Shown in pieces: positions 19,684-30,348 of a stretch of 64,000 nt of DNA. This DNA is from Polaromonas sp. GTDB lineage: Bacteria; Pseudomonadota; Gammaproteobacteria; Burkholderiales; Burkholderiaceae_C. Under the pieces are notes generated by a model, which was not told the DNA's origin, searched no databases, and saw nothing but the letters and a program-made list of their open reading frames with translations. Where the stretch lies: positions 186,001 through 250,000 of the forward strand of contig NZ_JACPOF010000017.1 of assembly GCF_016185115.1 (NCBI RefSeq), read 5' to 3'. Position 1 is the stretch's first letter. The number at the start of each line of letters is the position of its first letter. Both the position numbers and the translations under genes were made by a program.

Positions 19684-19919
19684 CCTAGAAACCGCAGTTG
19701 AATGCATCGGAGGGCACCGCGCTTGGGGTGCCAGGCAAGGCGCGAGGACGCAGCGCACCCTTGTGCGCAAGGACGAGTAACACAGCATGGCGCAGCGAGC
19801 ACTGTGCCTTCGGGTGCATAGCGCTCTTGCGCACGAGTTGAACTCCATCGGCGCAGAAAAACTCAATGAACATTCGGCGCTCCAAAGGTAAACGAGCGGT
19901 CAACTGCGGTTTCTAGGAT
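19682..19919. repeat. 238 bp element with 20 bp perfect terminal inverted repeats (family R2)
   Basis: Left ATCCTAGAAACCGCAGTTGA (19682-19701), right TCAACTGCGGTTTCTAGGAT (19900-19919), exact inverted match. Confidence 0.85.
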
Positions 19920-19981
19920 CATGGCCATGCCGGTATTGTCGCCGGGCAGCTACCCCCTGCCGTGAGGGCCCACGCCGTTCA

Positions 19982-20060
19982 CTATCAATTCGATAGCTGC
20001 TCACGTGCGCATTTAAAGGGCTGGAGGCCAATTTGGCACCTGAAATTGGGCTTTTTCAGG
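19982..20060 (+). repeat. Dispersed repeat family R3, copy 1
   Basis: tatcaattcgatagctgctcacgtgcgcatttaaagggctggaggccaatttggcacctgaaa; shares core with 31738, 47951 and 48281(-). Confidence 0.7.
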
Positions 20061-20114
20061 CGTTTTGAGCGGTTTTGCCAATCCCATCACCTTCCTGAAA
20101 CCGTCTTTTTCTGA

Positions 20115-20159
20115 TTTTTTAACGTACACATTAAATTTTTAACGTCAACGTTAAAAATT
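20115..20159. promoter_or_regulatory. Tandem TTTAAYGTNNACRTTAAA palindromes (site A)
   Basis: TTTTTTAACGTACACATTAAATTTTTAACGTCAACGTTAAAAATT; second unit is a palindrome with 12 bp arms. Confidence 0.6.
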
Positions 20160-20163
20160 GGCC

Positions 20164-21009
20164 TCAACCGGCTTCCAGCGCCCGGTCAATCGCCCGCAGC
20201 CCCACCAGCGCGCCCATGGGCAAACCCACGTCCAGGCTGGACGGCACAGCCGCTTCACGCAGGTTGATGCGCACCAGCCGCCCGCCGTGCTGGTGGACAA
20301 CACGCTGGCTGAAATGCCGCACCGACGGAATCGCAGTGCCCGCACCCAGCTCTATCACCACCGGCCGGCTGACCGTGGCCAGCCATGCCTCCTGCCGCGA
20401 CTGCTGCTGTGCCGCGCGCTGCTCCAGCCAGCCCCAATCGTTGAACATGAGCACGTTGGGGCGCGCGAGGCCACCGCAGGCCGGGCAGCGCGGCAACTCG
20501 TTGAGCAACAGGCAATTGACCTCATCAACTTCAGGCACAAACGCATCGGCCGGCCAGATGCCGCCTGAAGCTACGCTGCAGTCCATGCACTGCAGGTGAT
20601 GCAGCGAACCGTGGCATTCATGGATGGTCTGTGCATCAAAACCCGCTTTCTGAAACTGGCCATCCACATTGCTGGTGAAGACGCTGTAACCCATGGCGGC
20701 GCTCTGGCCCCACTGCCTGAGCAAACCGAAACCCTCATGTGGCTCTGTCGCGCGGTAAAGCTTCAGCCGATGACCGTAAAAGCCCCAGGCCAGCGCCGGG
20801 CTGGCTTCAAAACTCTGCGGCGAGGCGATCTCGTGGAAGTCGATCTTCGCCTGCGCCAGTGCCGGGTAAGCCTGCCAGAAGCCCTCCTTGCCGCGAAAAT
20901 CAGGCAGGCCGGAATCCACGCCCATTCCCGCACCAGCCGCAACGACCAGACCATCGGCCTGGTCTATGAGTTCAGCCGCATGGGCAATCAGGGCGTCAAG
21001 ACTCGCCAT
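20164..21009 (-). CDS. SIR2-family NAD-dependent protein deacetylase
   Basis: AAGAGMGVDSGLPDFRGKEGFW, ECHGSLHHLQC, Zn CxxC pairs (CMDC, CPAC), RPNVLMFND. Confidence 0.92.
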   Translation of the reverse strand: MASLDALIAHAAELIDQADGLVVAAGAGMGVDSGLPDFRGKEGFWQAYPALAQAKIDFHEIASPQSFEASPALAWGFYGHRLKLYRATEPHEGFGLLRQWGQSAAMGYSVFTSNVDGQFQKAGFDAQTIHECHGSLHHLQCMDCSVASGGIWPADAFVPEVDEVNCLLLNELPRCPACGGLARPNVLMFNDWGWLEQRAAQQQSRQEAWLATVSRPVVIELGAGTAIPSVRHFSQRVVHQHGGRLVRINLREAAVPSSLDVGLPMGALVGLRAIDRALEAG

Positions 21010-22000
21010 CAGGCAATTGCGGTGGATTCACGCCGCTACGACTCACCATGGCCGGCACCGCATCGTTGACATACAGGGTGAACACATCGGGCCGGTTGTA
21101 GTGGCCGGCGAAGTCGTTGAGGATTTTCGACACCATGGTGTCGTTCAGATCAACGTCGGCATACACAATGCCCTCGCCGTCCAGCGGCTGGCTCAAGACC
21201 TGGCCGCTGGGGCCGATGATGGAGGCGTAGCCCACGCCCCTGAGTTTTTCCAGGGTGGCGCGGGCATCGCCTTCCAGCTGAAAATCGTCCAGCGCCGCAT
21301 CGTCCACAACGCCGGTGGCATTGATGACAAAACAGCCCATGCTGTAGGCGAGACCACGGCTGATGGCCATGATGACGTCCGAGAGCTTCACGGCTGGCGA
21401 CACAAACGCCGGCCATGAAGCGACATGCGCCACCGGGTACATGGCCATGAGGGCACTGGCGGCCAGCGGGTTGGCGTTTTCACCGCAGATCAGGCCGCTG
21501 ACCATGCCGAATGGCGCCTCATAAGCCTTAAGCGTGTCGCCCCAGCCGCCGGTGTGCACAATGCGCTCGGCCAGCGTGGGCATCAGCTTCTGGTGCTTGC
21601 CGAGAATGCTGCCATCAGGCCCGATGAACAGCTGGGTATTGAACATGGTGCCGGTGGTGCCCGCACGCTTTTCACAGAGGCCGATGACGGCGGTGACGCC
21701 CGCATCCCGGCAGGCCTCACCGAGTTTGTCGGTTTGCTCGCCGGGGATGATCACCGAGTTCTGGAACAGCTTTTGCGAAAGTCCCAGGCTGATCCTGCCG
21801 GTACCGGGCTGCACGGTGAACCACGAGGGGTGGGCCGGAATGAATCCTTCGGGAAAGCCGACCAGCGCGGCTCCGGCCCTGCCGGCTTCACGGATCAGGC
21901 CACAGGCTTTTTCAACGGTCGCATCGCGGTCCAGATGCACCGACGAGGCCTGTACCGCCGCCAGCCTGATATTTTTCAACGCATCGCCCATGCCATTCAA
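20996..22000 (-). CDS. Carbon-nitrogen hydrolase / nitrilase family
   Basis: RLAAVQASSVHLDRDATVEKACGLI, LVGFPEGFIPAHPSW, GKHQKLMPTLAERIVH, GLICGENANPLA (catalytic E/K/C). Confidence 0.93.
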   Translation of the reverse strand: MNGMGDALKNIRLAAVQASSVHLDRDATVEKACGLIREAGRAGAALVGFPEGFIPAHPSWFTVQPGTGRISLGLSQKLFQNSVIIPGEQTDKLGEACRDAGVTAVIGLCEKRAGTTGTMFNTQLFIGPDGSILGKHQKLMPTLAERIVHTGGWGDTLKAYEAPFGMVSGLICGENANPLAASALMAMYPVAHVASWPAFVSPAVKLSDVIMAISRGLAYSMGCFVINATGVVDDAALDDFQLEGDARATLEKLRGVGYASIIGPSGQVLSQPLDGEGIVYADVDLNDTMVSKILNDFAGHYNRPDVFTLYVNDAVPAMVSRSGVNPPQLPDGES

Positions 22001-22059
22001 CCCCTCATCGTTACCAGCTCAAATTGAATGGCCAATATAGATGATCGCGATGGCCGGAG

Positions 22060-23325
22060 TCATGAGCCCAGAAACTCACCTACGGGCTTGAGGTCTTCAA
22101 CACGGTCGCAGACAGCCTTGAAGATCATCAGGATGGGAATGCCCAGCAGCAGTCCCCACACACCCCAGAGCCAGCCCCAGGCCAGCAGGCCGGCGAACAC
22201 GGCCACCGGATTCATGCGGCTGGCGCGGCTGGTCAGCCACGGCGTGATGAGGTTACCGACCACGGTGTGGATAACCAGCGAGGCGCCACCCACCAGCAAG
22301 GCCATGTTGAGCGAGCCGAACTGCAGGAAACCGACCAGCGCTGATGCGCCCGCAGTGACCAGCGAACCGACATAGGGCACCAGGTTCAGCACGGCCGCCA
22401 CAATCCCCCACACGGCCGCGTTTTCCAGCCCGATGAAGGCGAGCGCCACGCCCGTGAGCACACCGACGATGGCGCTAGTCAGCAACTGCACCTGCAGGTA
22501 GCGCTGGATCTGCCCGGTGATCTCGTCGAGCGCCTCCAGGGTGATTTTTTTCGTGCTCAGGCTGGGGCCCGCCAGCCGGACCAGCTTGCGCCGGAAAGTA
22601 TCGCCGGAGACCATGAGGAAATAAGCCAGGAACACCACCGCCGTGAACTGGCCGAGCAGCGCGATAAGGCCTATGGTGCCGGACCAGAGGTAGTCCTTGA
22701 TATTGAAGCGTGTCGGTTCTATCACCACGCGCATGGCACCACGCGTGTTGGTGGCCGGCGCGCCCTGCGTCGCCTGCTCTATCTGTGTAGCCGCTTTCTG
22801 CACCGTGTCCAGCGTGCTGCCCTGGGCGGTGCGCCGGTTCTTCAGGGCATCGGTAAATTTCTGTGCCGCCGCGGGCATCGAGTCCACCAGCTTTCCTGCC
22901 TCGTCGCTCAGTGAGTAGGCCGTGGTGCCCATGGCGCCAAGAATGGCCAGCAACAACACGCCGGCACCGACGGAACGCGGCACCCCTTTGGTTTCGGCCC
23001 AGTTGACGAGGGGCGACAGCGCATAGCTGGCCAGCAGCCCGAGCATGAAGGGAATGAACACGGCCTTGGCCCAGTACAGCACATACAGACCCGCGAAGCT
23101 CGCCAGCAAGACCATGGACAGATTGCGCACGCTGACCGGCATGTGTATCTGTATGGGTTCGCGCGTCCGCGACGTGCGCGCTTCGCGCCCGGCGGCATTG
23201 TCGGGCGGACGGGAATCACCAATGAGAGGCTGCGCCGGATGACCGGCATTGATGGGCGCGAGGCCATCCTGATGGCCGGAAGTGTGCGTTGCGGTTGGCG
23301 TCTGTGGGGCGGTGTCTGTTGTCAT
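22060..23325 (-). CDS. AI-2E family transporter (PerM-like)
   Basis: Many TM segments; NMALLVGGASLVIHTVVGNLITPWLTSRASRMNPVAVFAGLLAWGWLWGVWGLLLGIPILMIFKAVCDRV. Confidence 0.9.
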   Translation of the reverse strand: MTTDTAPQTPTATHTSGHQDGLAPINAGHPAQPLIGDSRPPDNAAGREARTSRTREPIQIHMPVSVRNLSMVLLASFAGLYVLYWAKAVFIPFMLGLLASYALSPLVNWAETKGVPRSVGAGVLLLAILGAMGTTAYSLSDEAGKLVDSMPAAAQKFTDALKNRRTAQGSTLDTVQKAATQIEQATQGAPATNTRGAMRVVIEPTRFNIKDYLWSGTIGLIALLGQFTAVVFLAYFLMVSGDTFRRKLVRLAGPSLSTKKITLEALDEITGQIQRYLQVQLLTSAIVGVLTGVALAFIGLENAAVWGIVAAVLNLVPYVGSLVTAGASALVGFLQFGSLNMALLVGGASLVIHTVVGNLITPWLTSRASRMNPVAVFAGLLAWGWLWGVWGLLLGIPILMIFKAVCDRVEDLKPVGEFLGS

Positions 23326-23372
23326 CAGATTCTCTTTCTGGACGCCTGTGGACGCGAGTAGCGATGCACGTG

Positions 23373-24092
23373 TCAGGCTTCGATTGAATAGCGCAGCTTG
23401 CGTAGCGGCAAGCCGAGGTAATACTTCCTGACATATTCGAACCTGGCCGCAGCAGAAAAACTGTAGGACGGCTCCGCCGGCACATACCAGCTGTTAAGCC
23501 CTGTGCGCATGAGCAGGCGGTAATTGCTGCGCCGCATGAGGCTGTGTTTTTGCAGGTGCGTGACGTGGTCTTCAATCAGCACCAGCTTCGGTTTCCATCT
23601 TGCAAAGCTGAAACCCGACAGCGCCACCAGCTCGTGGCCCTCGATGTCAATCGACAGCAAGTCAAAGCCGGGCTGCGCACCGTGGGTTTCAAGAATATGG
23701 TCAAGTGTTTCGCATTGCACAGCAACAGTGGACCGCACCACCGCGCCCAGCGCAATGGGTTTGTCCTCCAGTGTGGAATGCGGGCCTGCACGGTTGAGCT
23801 GCAACTGTTTGCCCGCGTTTTCCGGGCTGGAGCAGGCCATCTCGACCACCGTGCCGGTGCGCGTCTTGCGCAGCAGTTCGCAGCAGTCGGGATCAGGCTC
23901 AACCAGCAGACCTGTCCAGCCGATCGCCTCAAGATGCTGCGACTGCGAATCGAGCACCGGGTCGTTCGCACCCACATCAACATAAAAGCCCTTGCGCCCG
24001 CCGAAGAAGGCCTGCACCAGCGCCTTTTCAACTGCAGGCTCGTTGCTGAATTGCTGGATGTGGCGCGCGGTGAAATCGGCTCGGCTGTTCAT
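23373..24092 (-). CDS. FkbM-family methyltransferase
   Basis: GFYVDVGANDPVLDSQSQHLEAIGWTGLLVEPDPDCCELL and LLSIDIEGHELVAL; start at 24092. Confidence 0.9.
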   Translation of the reverse strand: MNSRADFTARHIQQFSNEPAVEKALVQAFFGGRKGFYVDVGANDPVLDSQSQHLEAIGWTGLLVEPDPDCCELLRKTRTGTVVEMACSSPENAGKQLQLNRAGPHSTLEDKPIALGAVVRSTVAVQCETLDHILETHGAQPGFDLLSIDIEGHELVALSGFSFARWKPKLVLIEDHVTHLQKHSLMRRSNYRLLMRTGLNSWYVPAEPSYSFSAAARFEYVRKYYLGLPLRKLRYSIEA

Positions 24093-24202
24093 GGGGCTTG
24101 TTTTGCAGTGTTCGGGGGAAATGCTGATTATCAGCGTAGCAACATGAGTCGCTTTCGTCACCCCTACGTGATCCGGGATCGATCCCTGTTTCGCGTTGAG
24201 GT

Positions 24203-24741
24203 GTGCCCTTCACGACCAGGCCGGGTCTCGCCCCGGCGGGCGAGGCACTTTTCTTTGCTTCGCCAAAGAACAAGTACCCAAAAGAAAGGCGACCCGACGT
24301 CTGGGTCCCTTCGGGCAACCTGCGCTGCTCGACTCCGGCGGCAGTCCAAACAACTCGCCTGCGGCTCAGACAAGTTTGGCCTGACCTTCCGCCTCCGTCT
24401 GCGCTGCTCGGCCCAGCCTCCACGGGGTTGGGGATGATTGCGGGATCGGATGCGGGGAGCCCAAAGCGCGAAGCGCTTTGGGCGAGTCTTCGGACTGCGT
24501 CCCCAAAACCCTTGGAGAGGAGCCGAGAAGCGCAGGGCCAGACGGATCAGGGCTGAAACTTGTTTGAGCCGCAGGCGAGTTGTTTCAGACCCCGGCTGGA
24601 ACGAGCATCGCAGGGTGCCCCGAAGCGAAGCGTAGGGGACGACGAACAGGGTCGCCTTTTCTTTTGGTTACTTTGCTTTTGGCGAAGCAAAAGAAAAGTG
24701 ACTTGCCGCCGGGCAACCCCCGGCTTCTGCGTGAAGGGCAC
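24203..24741. repeat. ~540 bp interrupted near-palindrome (family R4)
   Basis: Ends GTGCCCTTCAC / GTGAAGGGCAC; internal arms caactcgcctgcggctcagacaagttt vs reverse complement of aaacttgtttgagccgcaggcgagttg (26/27); centre cccaaagcgcgaagcgctttggg. Confidence 0.9.
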
Positions 24742-24782
24742 AACGCTCGCCCCGTATGACAGCCGGGACCCTATCCAACTCT

Positions 24783-25523
24783 TCAGCTGGCAATCGCTTC
24801 CCGCACAGCACTGAGCTGCCGCCGCGAAACAGCCAGCAGTTCATCAATGCCATTGAGCCGCACAGCCCATCCCTCCCCCTCCTCAGGATCGAAATGCTTT
24901 TCAAGCGCACGCACCGCACGGCGCGCAATAAGGGCGTTGCGGTGTATGCGCATGAACTGCTTTGCGTATTTTTCTTCAAGCTCGCTCAGCGAACCGTCAA
25001 GGATGTAGCTGCGCGTGGCCGTGCGCACGGTGATGTATTTGAGTTCGGCCTTCAGGTACAACACCTCGGCCAACGGTACACGCTCGGTGCGGCCCCTGTC
25101 CTGGATGAGCAGGGTTTCTTCAGGCTGGTCATGCTGTGGTTCACGTGAAGGCTGCCTTGCACGTTCCACCTTCAGCAGCGCCTGCTGCAGGCGCTCCAGC
25201 CGCACCGGCTTGGTCAGGTAATCGACGGCTTCAAGCTCGAAAGCCTGCACCGCGTGCTCGGCATGCGCGGTGACAAACACCACGGCGGGCGGACGGGGCA
25301 GCGCTGCAATATTGCGGGCCAGCATGAGTCCGTCCGCGCCCGGCATGTGAATGTCCAGCAGCACGACGTCAAATGTTTCGCGCTGCAGTGCGGTCATGGC
25401 CTGAACCGCATTGGCTGCTTCGGCATGCACGTCCGCGCCCGGCTGCGTGCAATCGCCCAGCAGGGTGCGCAAGCGGGCACGTGCCAGGCTCTCATCGTCA
25501 ACGACCAGCACCCTGAGCTTCAT
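24783..25523 (-). CDS. LytTR-family response regulator (AlgR-like)
   Basis: REC DDESLARARLRTLLG ... LLDIHMPGADGL, C-terminal LytTR VLYLKAELKYITVRTATRSYILDGSLSELE...RIHRNALIAR. Confidence 0.93.
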   Translation of the reverse strand: MKLRVLVVDDESLARARLRTLLGDCTQPGADVHAEAANAVQAMTALQRETFDVVLLDIHMPGADGLMLARNIAALPRPPAVVFVTAHAEHAVQAFELEAVDYLTKPVRLERLQQALLKVERARQPSREPQHDQPEETLLIQDRGRTERVPLAEVLYLKAELKYITVRTATRSYILDGSLSELEEKYAKQFMRIHRNALIARRAVRALEKHFDPEEGEGWAVRLNGIDELLAVSRRQLSAVREAIAS

Positions 25524-26593
25524 GCCGGTATCTCCATGCGGACCTGGAAGACGCCATCCCTGAAGACGGTCTGGAAACGCGCCTGCACATCATGCAGCAG
25601 CAGCAGCCGGTCGCGCACATTGGCCAGCGCCAGGCCGTGGCCGCGCTCGCCCACACCCGAGGGCGAAGAGTTGGTGACCTTGATGACCACCGTACCGGCG
25701 CGGCGCACCGTCGATATCTTGACCTGCGCCCCGCTGGCGCTGGGCTCGACGCCGTGGCGTATGGCGTTCTCTACCAGCGGCTGCAGCAGCAGGGGCGGCA
25801 GCCGCGCTTCGCTGGCCAGGGGGTCCAGACTCCATTCGACACGCAGGCGCTCGCCAAACCGTATTTCCTCAATCGCCAGATAGCGCCGTGCCAACGTGAT
25901 CTCCTGGCCCAGGGTGACCGATTCGGCAGGGTCGGCCAGCGCGCTGCGAAACAGCTCGCTGAGGTCTTCAAGCACGGCCTCGGCCTTGAGCGGCTCGGCA
26001 CGTACCAGTGCAATGGCGCTGTTGAGGGTGTTGAACAGAAAGTGCGGGCGAATGCGTGACTGCAGTTCGGCCAGGCGGGCTGTTGTCTCTGCGGGCATGC
26101 GCGCCCGGGCACGCCAGAACAGGCCCGCCATCAATACCGCCGACATCAATGCGCCCGAGGCAGCGCTGGCCCACCACAATGCCGGCTGGAGCAGGCCCAT
26201 CCAGTACAGCAGGCCGCACCCGTAAAGCCCCGCCACGCCGCCAAGAGCGATGCCGGCCAGCCACTGACCTCGCGTGCGCAGGCGGTTGAGGTACTTTTTG
26301 AGGCCGCAGGCCACAATCAGCCACGCCAGCGTGGCCGGCAGGAAACCGCCTGTCAGTATGGCGAAGCGCAACACCCAGTCCGAAGGGCGTGCCGCGCCAA
26401 ACATCGCACCTACCGCCACCACAGCCTCGACAAACAGCACAGCACGCAGCACCACACCGACCTGGCAGGCGTCAAACATGCCGGGCCGCACAGGCGCCGC
26501 AGCGGCAGCGTCCTGCAAGCCGGACGTGAAGCTGCCCATGAGCGTGGACTCTGCAAAGTGACCGGAATGGCCTGAATCGGGCAGCAGCGGCAT
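25520..26593 (-). CDS. Sensor histidine kinase, LytS/AlgZ (His_kinase) family
   Basis: LQSRIRPHFLFNTLNSAIALVRAEP H-box and LLLQPLVENAIRHGVEP; 4-nt overlap with the response regulator. Confidence 0.93.
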   Translation of the reverse strand: MPLLPDSGHSGHFAESTLMGSFTSGLQDAAAAAPVRPGMFDACQVGVVLRAVLFVEAVVAVGAMFGAARPSDWVLRFAILTGGFLPATLAWLIVACGLKKYLNRLRTRGQWLAGIALGGVAGLYGCGLLYWMGLLQPALWWASAASGALMSAVLMAGLFWRARARMPAETTARLAELQSRIRPHFLFNTLNSAIALVRAEPLKAEAVLEDLSELFRSALADPAESVTLGQEITLARRYLAIEEIRFGERLRVEWSLDPLASEARLPPLLLQPLVENAIRHGVEPSASGAQVKISTVRRAGTVVIKVTNSSPSGVGERGHGLALANVRDRLLLLHDVQARFQTVFRDGVFQVRMEIPA

Positions 26594-26764
26594 GTGGACG
26601 GTGGGGGGGCGCGCAGCCCCAGATAAAATCAGGCCTCAAGTATTGCACTGGTCGCGGCCCCGTGGACAGGGTTTGCCCCCCGCTCACGGGTATTTCGCTG
26701 CTGATTCGTTCCTGATCTGCAATGAAATCGCTCCCGCCCTGCCCAGCGCCAAAGAAAGCCTCCC

Positions 26765-28156
<1,392 letters not shown>

Positions 28157-28162
28157 ACGAAG

Positions 28163-29596
28163 CTAGTTCTTGCGCCCTATCACCTCATGCCCGGCCTGCG
28201 CAGACAGCTTCAGGTAGGGCAGCAGGCTCAAGATGCCGATGATGCAAACGCCCACAAAGGCGATGCGGAAATCCGTCACACCCAGCGCCGCGCCGCCATG
28301 AAAGGCTTGCGCGCCAGCAAGCAGCAGCGCCGCCATGGTGATGCCCAGCGTCTGGCCCAGCGATTGTGAAATTGATGTGAGCGTTGCTGCATGCGCGCGC
28401 TCTGCATTGCTCACATCCACAAAAGCCAGCGTGTTGATGGCGGTGAACAGCATGGAGCGCACCCCACCGGCCAACACCAGCACCGCGACCGTGAACACAA
28501 AAGGTGTCTGCGGCGTGAGAAAGCCGATCACGGCAATCAGCAGCATGGCCATCATGCCGTCGACCAGCAGCACCTGTTTGAAACCAAAGCGTCTCAGCAT
28601 GGGGCTGGTGATGGACTTCATCACCAGGTTGCCCAGAAAGTAGGGCAGCATCATGGCGCCGGCAGCCGCAGCACTCAGGCCAAAACCCAATTGCAGGCCC
28701 AGCGGCAGCAGGTAGGGCGTCGCATGCAGGCAGGCCGCTGAATAAATGCCGGCCGATGCCGTTGCCAGCCTGAAGGTGTCGGCCTTCAGCGGCGCCAGGC
28801 TGATGACCGGGTGCGCGGTGCGTTTGAGGTGCCTGAAGGCGAGCGACAGAAGAATGGCGCCCACCGCAACCAGCCCCATGGCCAGCGGCCAGCGCCCTTT
28901 TTCAGACGCGGCAATCACCGTCATCTCAAGCCCGCCGAACAGCGCGGCCAGGCCTGTGGCTGTCATCGCGGCGCCCGGCCAGTCCATGGGCAGGCGATGC
29001 GCCTTGCCGTCTTTGGGAACAAATTTCATCGTCAGCCCCAGCGCGACCAGCCCCAGCGGGACATTGATCAAAAAGTTCCAGCGCCAGGATGCATAGGTGG
29101 TGATCAGCCCTCCAATGGGCGGCCCGAGCACGGGCGCCAGCAAGGCGGGCCAGACCAGCATGGAGGTGATGTTCAGCAGGTCAGACTTGGGCGCATCGCG
29201 TATGGCCAGCGTGCGGCCCACGGTGAACATCAGCCCGCCGGCTGCGCCCTGCACCACACGCGCGGCAATCAGTTGCCACAGCGCCATCGATGCGCCGCAG
29301 GCGGCAGACGACAGCATGAACAGCGCAATCGCCGCCAGGTAGACACGGCGTGCGCCGAACTTGCCGCACAGCCAGCCGGACAGCGGCATGGCGACGACCG
29401 ACGCCAGCAGATAGCCGGTGATCGTGGGGCTGAGCGCGAGCGGCTGTACGCCCATGCTGAGCGCGACCTGCGGCAAAGATGTGTTGAGAATGGAACCGTC
29501 GAGCAGCAGCAGGAAGAACACACCTGCCACGGTGAGGACAGCAGCGCGGGAACTGCTGGATTTCGGTGCAGTCGCTGCCGCTTCGGAAATGGTCAT
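28163..29596 (-). CDS. MFS transporter, DHA2/EmrB-type multidrug efflux
   Basis: 14-TM-like; LDGSILNTSLPQVALSMG, TITGYLLASVVAMPLSGWLCGKFGARRVY, GPPIGGLITTYASWRWNFLINVPLG. Confidence 0.9.
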   Translation of the reverse strand: MTISEAAATAPKSSSSRAAVLTVAGVFFLLLLDGSILNTSLPQVALSMGVQPLALSPTITGYLLASVVAMPLSGWLCGKFGARRVYLAAIALFMLSSAACGASMALWQLIAARVVQGAAGGLMFTVGRTLAIRDAPKSDLLNITSMLVWPALLAPVLGPPIGGLITTYASWRWNFLINVPLGLVALGLTMKFVPKDGKAHRLPMDWPGAAMTATGLAALFGGLEMTVIAASEKGRWPLAMGLVAVGAILLSLAFRHLKRTAHPVISLAPLKADTFRLATASAGIYSAACLHATPYLLPLGLQLGFGLSAAAAGAMMLPYFLGNLVMKSITSPMLRRFGFKQVLLVDGMMAMLLIAVIGFLTPQTPFVFTVAVLVLAGGVRSMLFTAINTLAFVDVSNAERAHAATLTSISQSLGQTLGITMAALLLAGAQAFHGGAALGVTDFRIAFVGVCIIGILSLLPYLKLSAQAGHEVIGRKN

Positions 29597-29688
29597 TCCC
29601 CAATCTTAGAGAAACTTCGATCGCCCTGCAGGGCCATCAGGCCCACCTAAGATTTGGGCGGCATACTCCGGGTATCAAAGGACTTTGA

Positions 29689-30348
29689 ATGCGTTTACTG
29701 CTGGTTGAAGACGACGCCATGATCGGGGAGACGGTTCTCAATGTGCTGCGCCGCGAGCACTATGCCGTCGACTGGGTGCGTGACGGCAGCATGGCCGACC
29801 AGGCCCTGCGTACGGCCGGGTACGACCTCGTGCTGCTGGACCTCGGCCTGCCCAAACGCGATGGGCTGGATGTGCTGCGCGCATTGCGCAGCCGCCGCAG
29901 CACCGTGCCGGTGCTGATCGCCACCGCGCGTGATGGCGTCAGCGACCGCATCGCCGGACTGGACGCCGGCGCCGATGACTATGTCGTCAAACCCTATGAC
30001 ACCGACGAACTGCTCGCCCGCATACGCGCCCTGCTGCGCCGCAGCGCAGGCCGCGCGGAGCCGGCGTTTGAACACAAGGGCGTCAGCCTGAACCCCGCCA
30101 CCCGCGAGGCATCCGTCAACGGCCAGCCGGTGTCGCTCTCGGCCCGCGAATGGGCCGTGCTGGAGCCGCTGATTGCACGGCCAGGCGCGGTGCTGTCTCG
30201 CACCCAGCTTGAAGAAAAACTCTTCAGCTGGAAAGACGATGTCAGCAGTAACGCGGTCGAGGTCTACATCCACGGCGTGCGCAAGAAGCTGGGCAATGAT
30301 TTCATCCAGACCGTGCGCGGACTGGGCTACCTGGTGCCCAGGGAATGA
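29689..30348 (+). CDS. OmpR/PhoB-family response regulator (QseB/PmrA-like)
   Basis: MRLLLVEDDAMIGETVLNVLR, DLVLLDLGLPKRDGLDVLRALR, C-terminal wHTH ending in VRGLGYLVPRE. Confidence 0.94.
   Translation: MRLLLVEDDAMIGETVLNVLRREHYAVDWVRDGSMADQALRTAGYDLVLLDLGLPKRDGLDVLRALRSRRSTVPVLIATARDGVSDRIAGLDAGADDYVVKPYDTDELLARIRALLRRSAGRAEPAFEHKGVSLNPATREASVNGQPVSLSAREWAVLEPLIARPGAVLSRTQLEEKLFSWKDDVSSNAVEVYIHGVRKKLGNDFIQTVRGLGYLVPRE

Noticed and set aside
24164-24814. Several 60-130 aa ORFs within 24164-24814
   Set aside because: They lie in the ~540 bp palindrome and occur on both strands with similar content, as expected for an inverted repeat; not supported as proteins.
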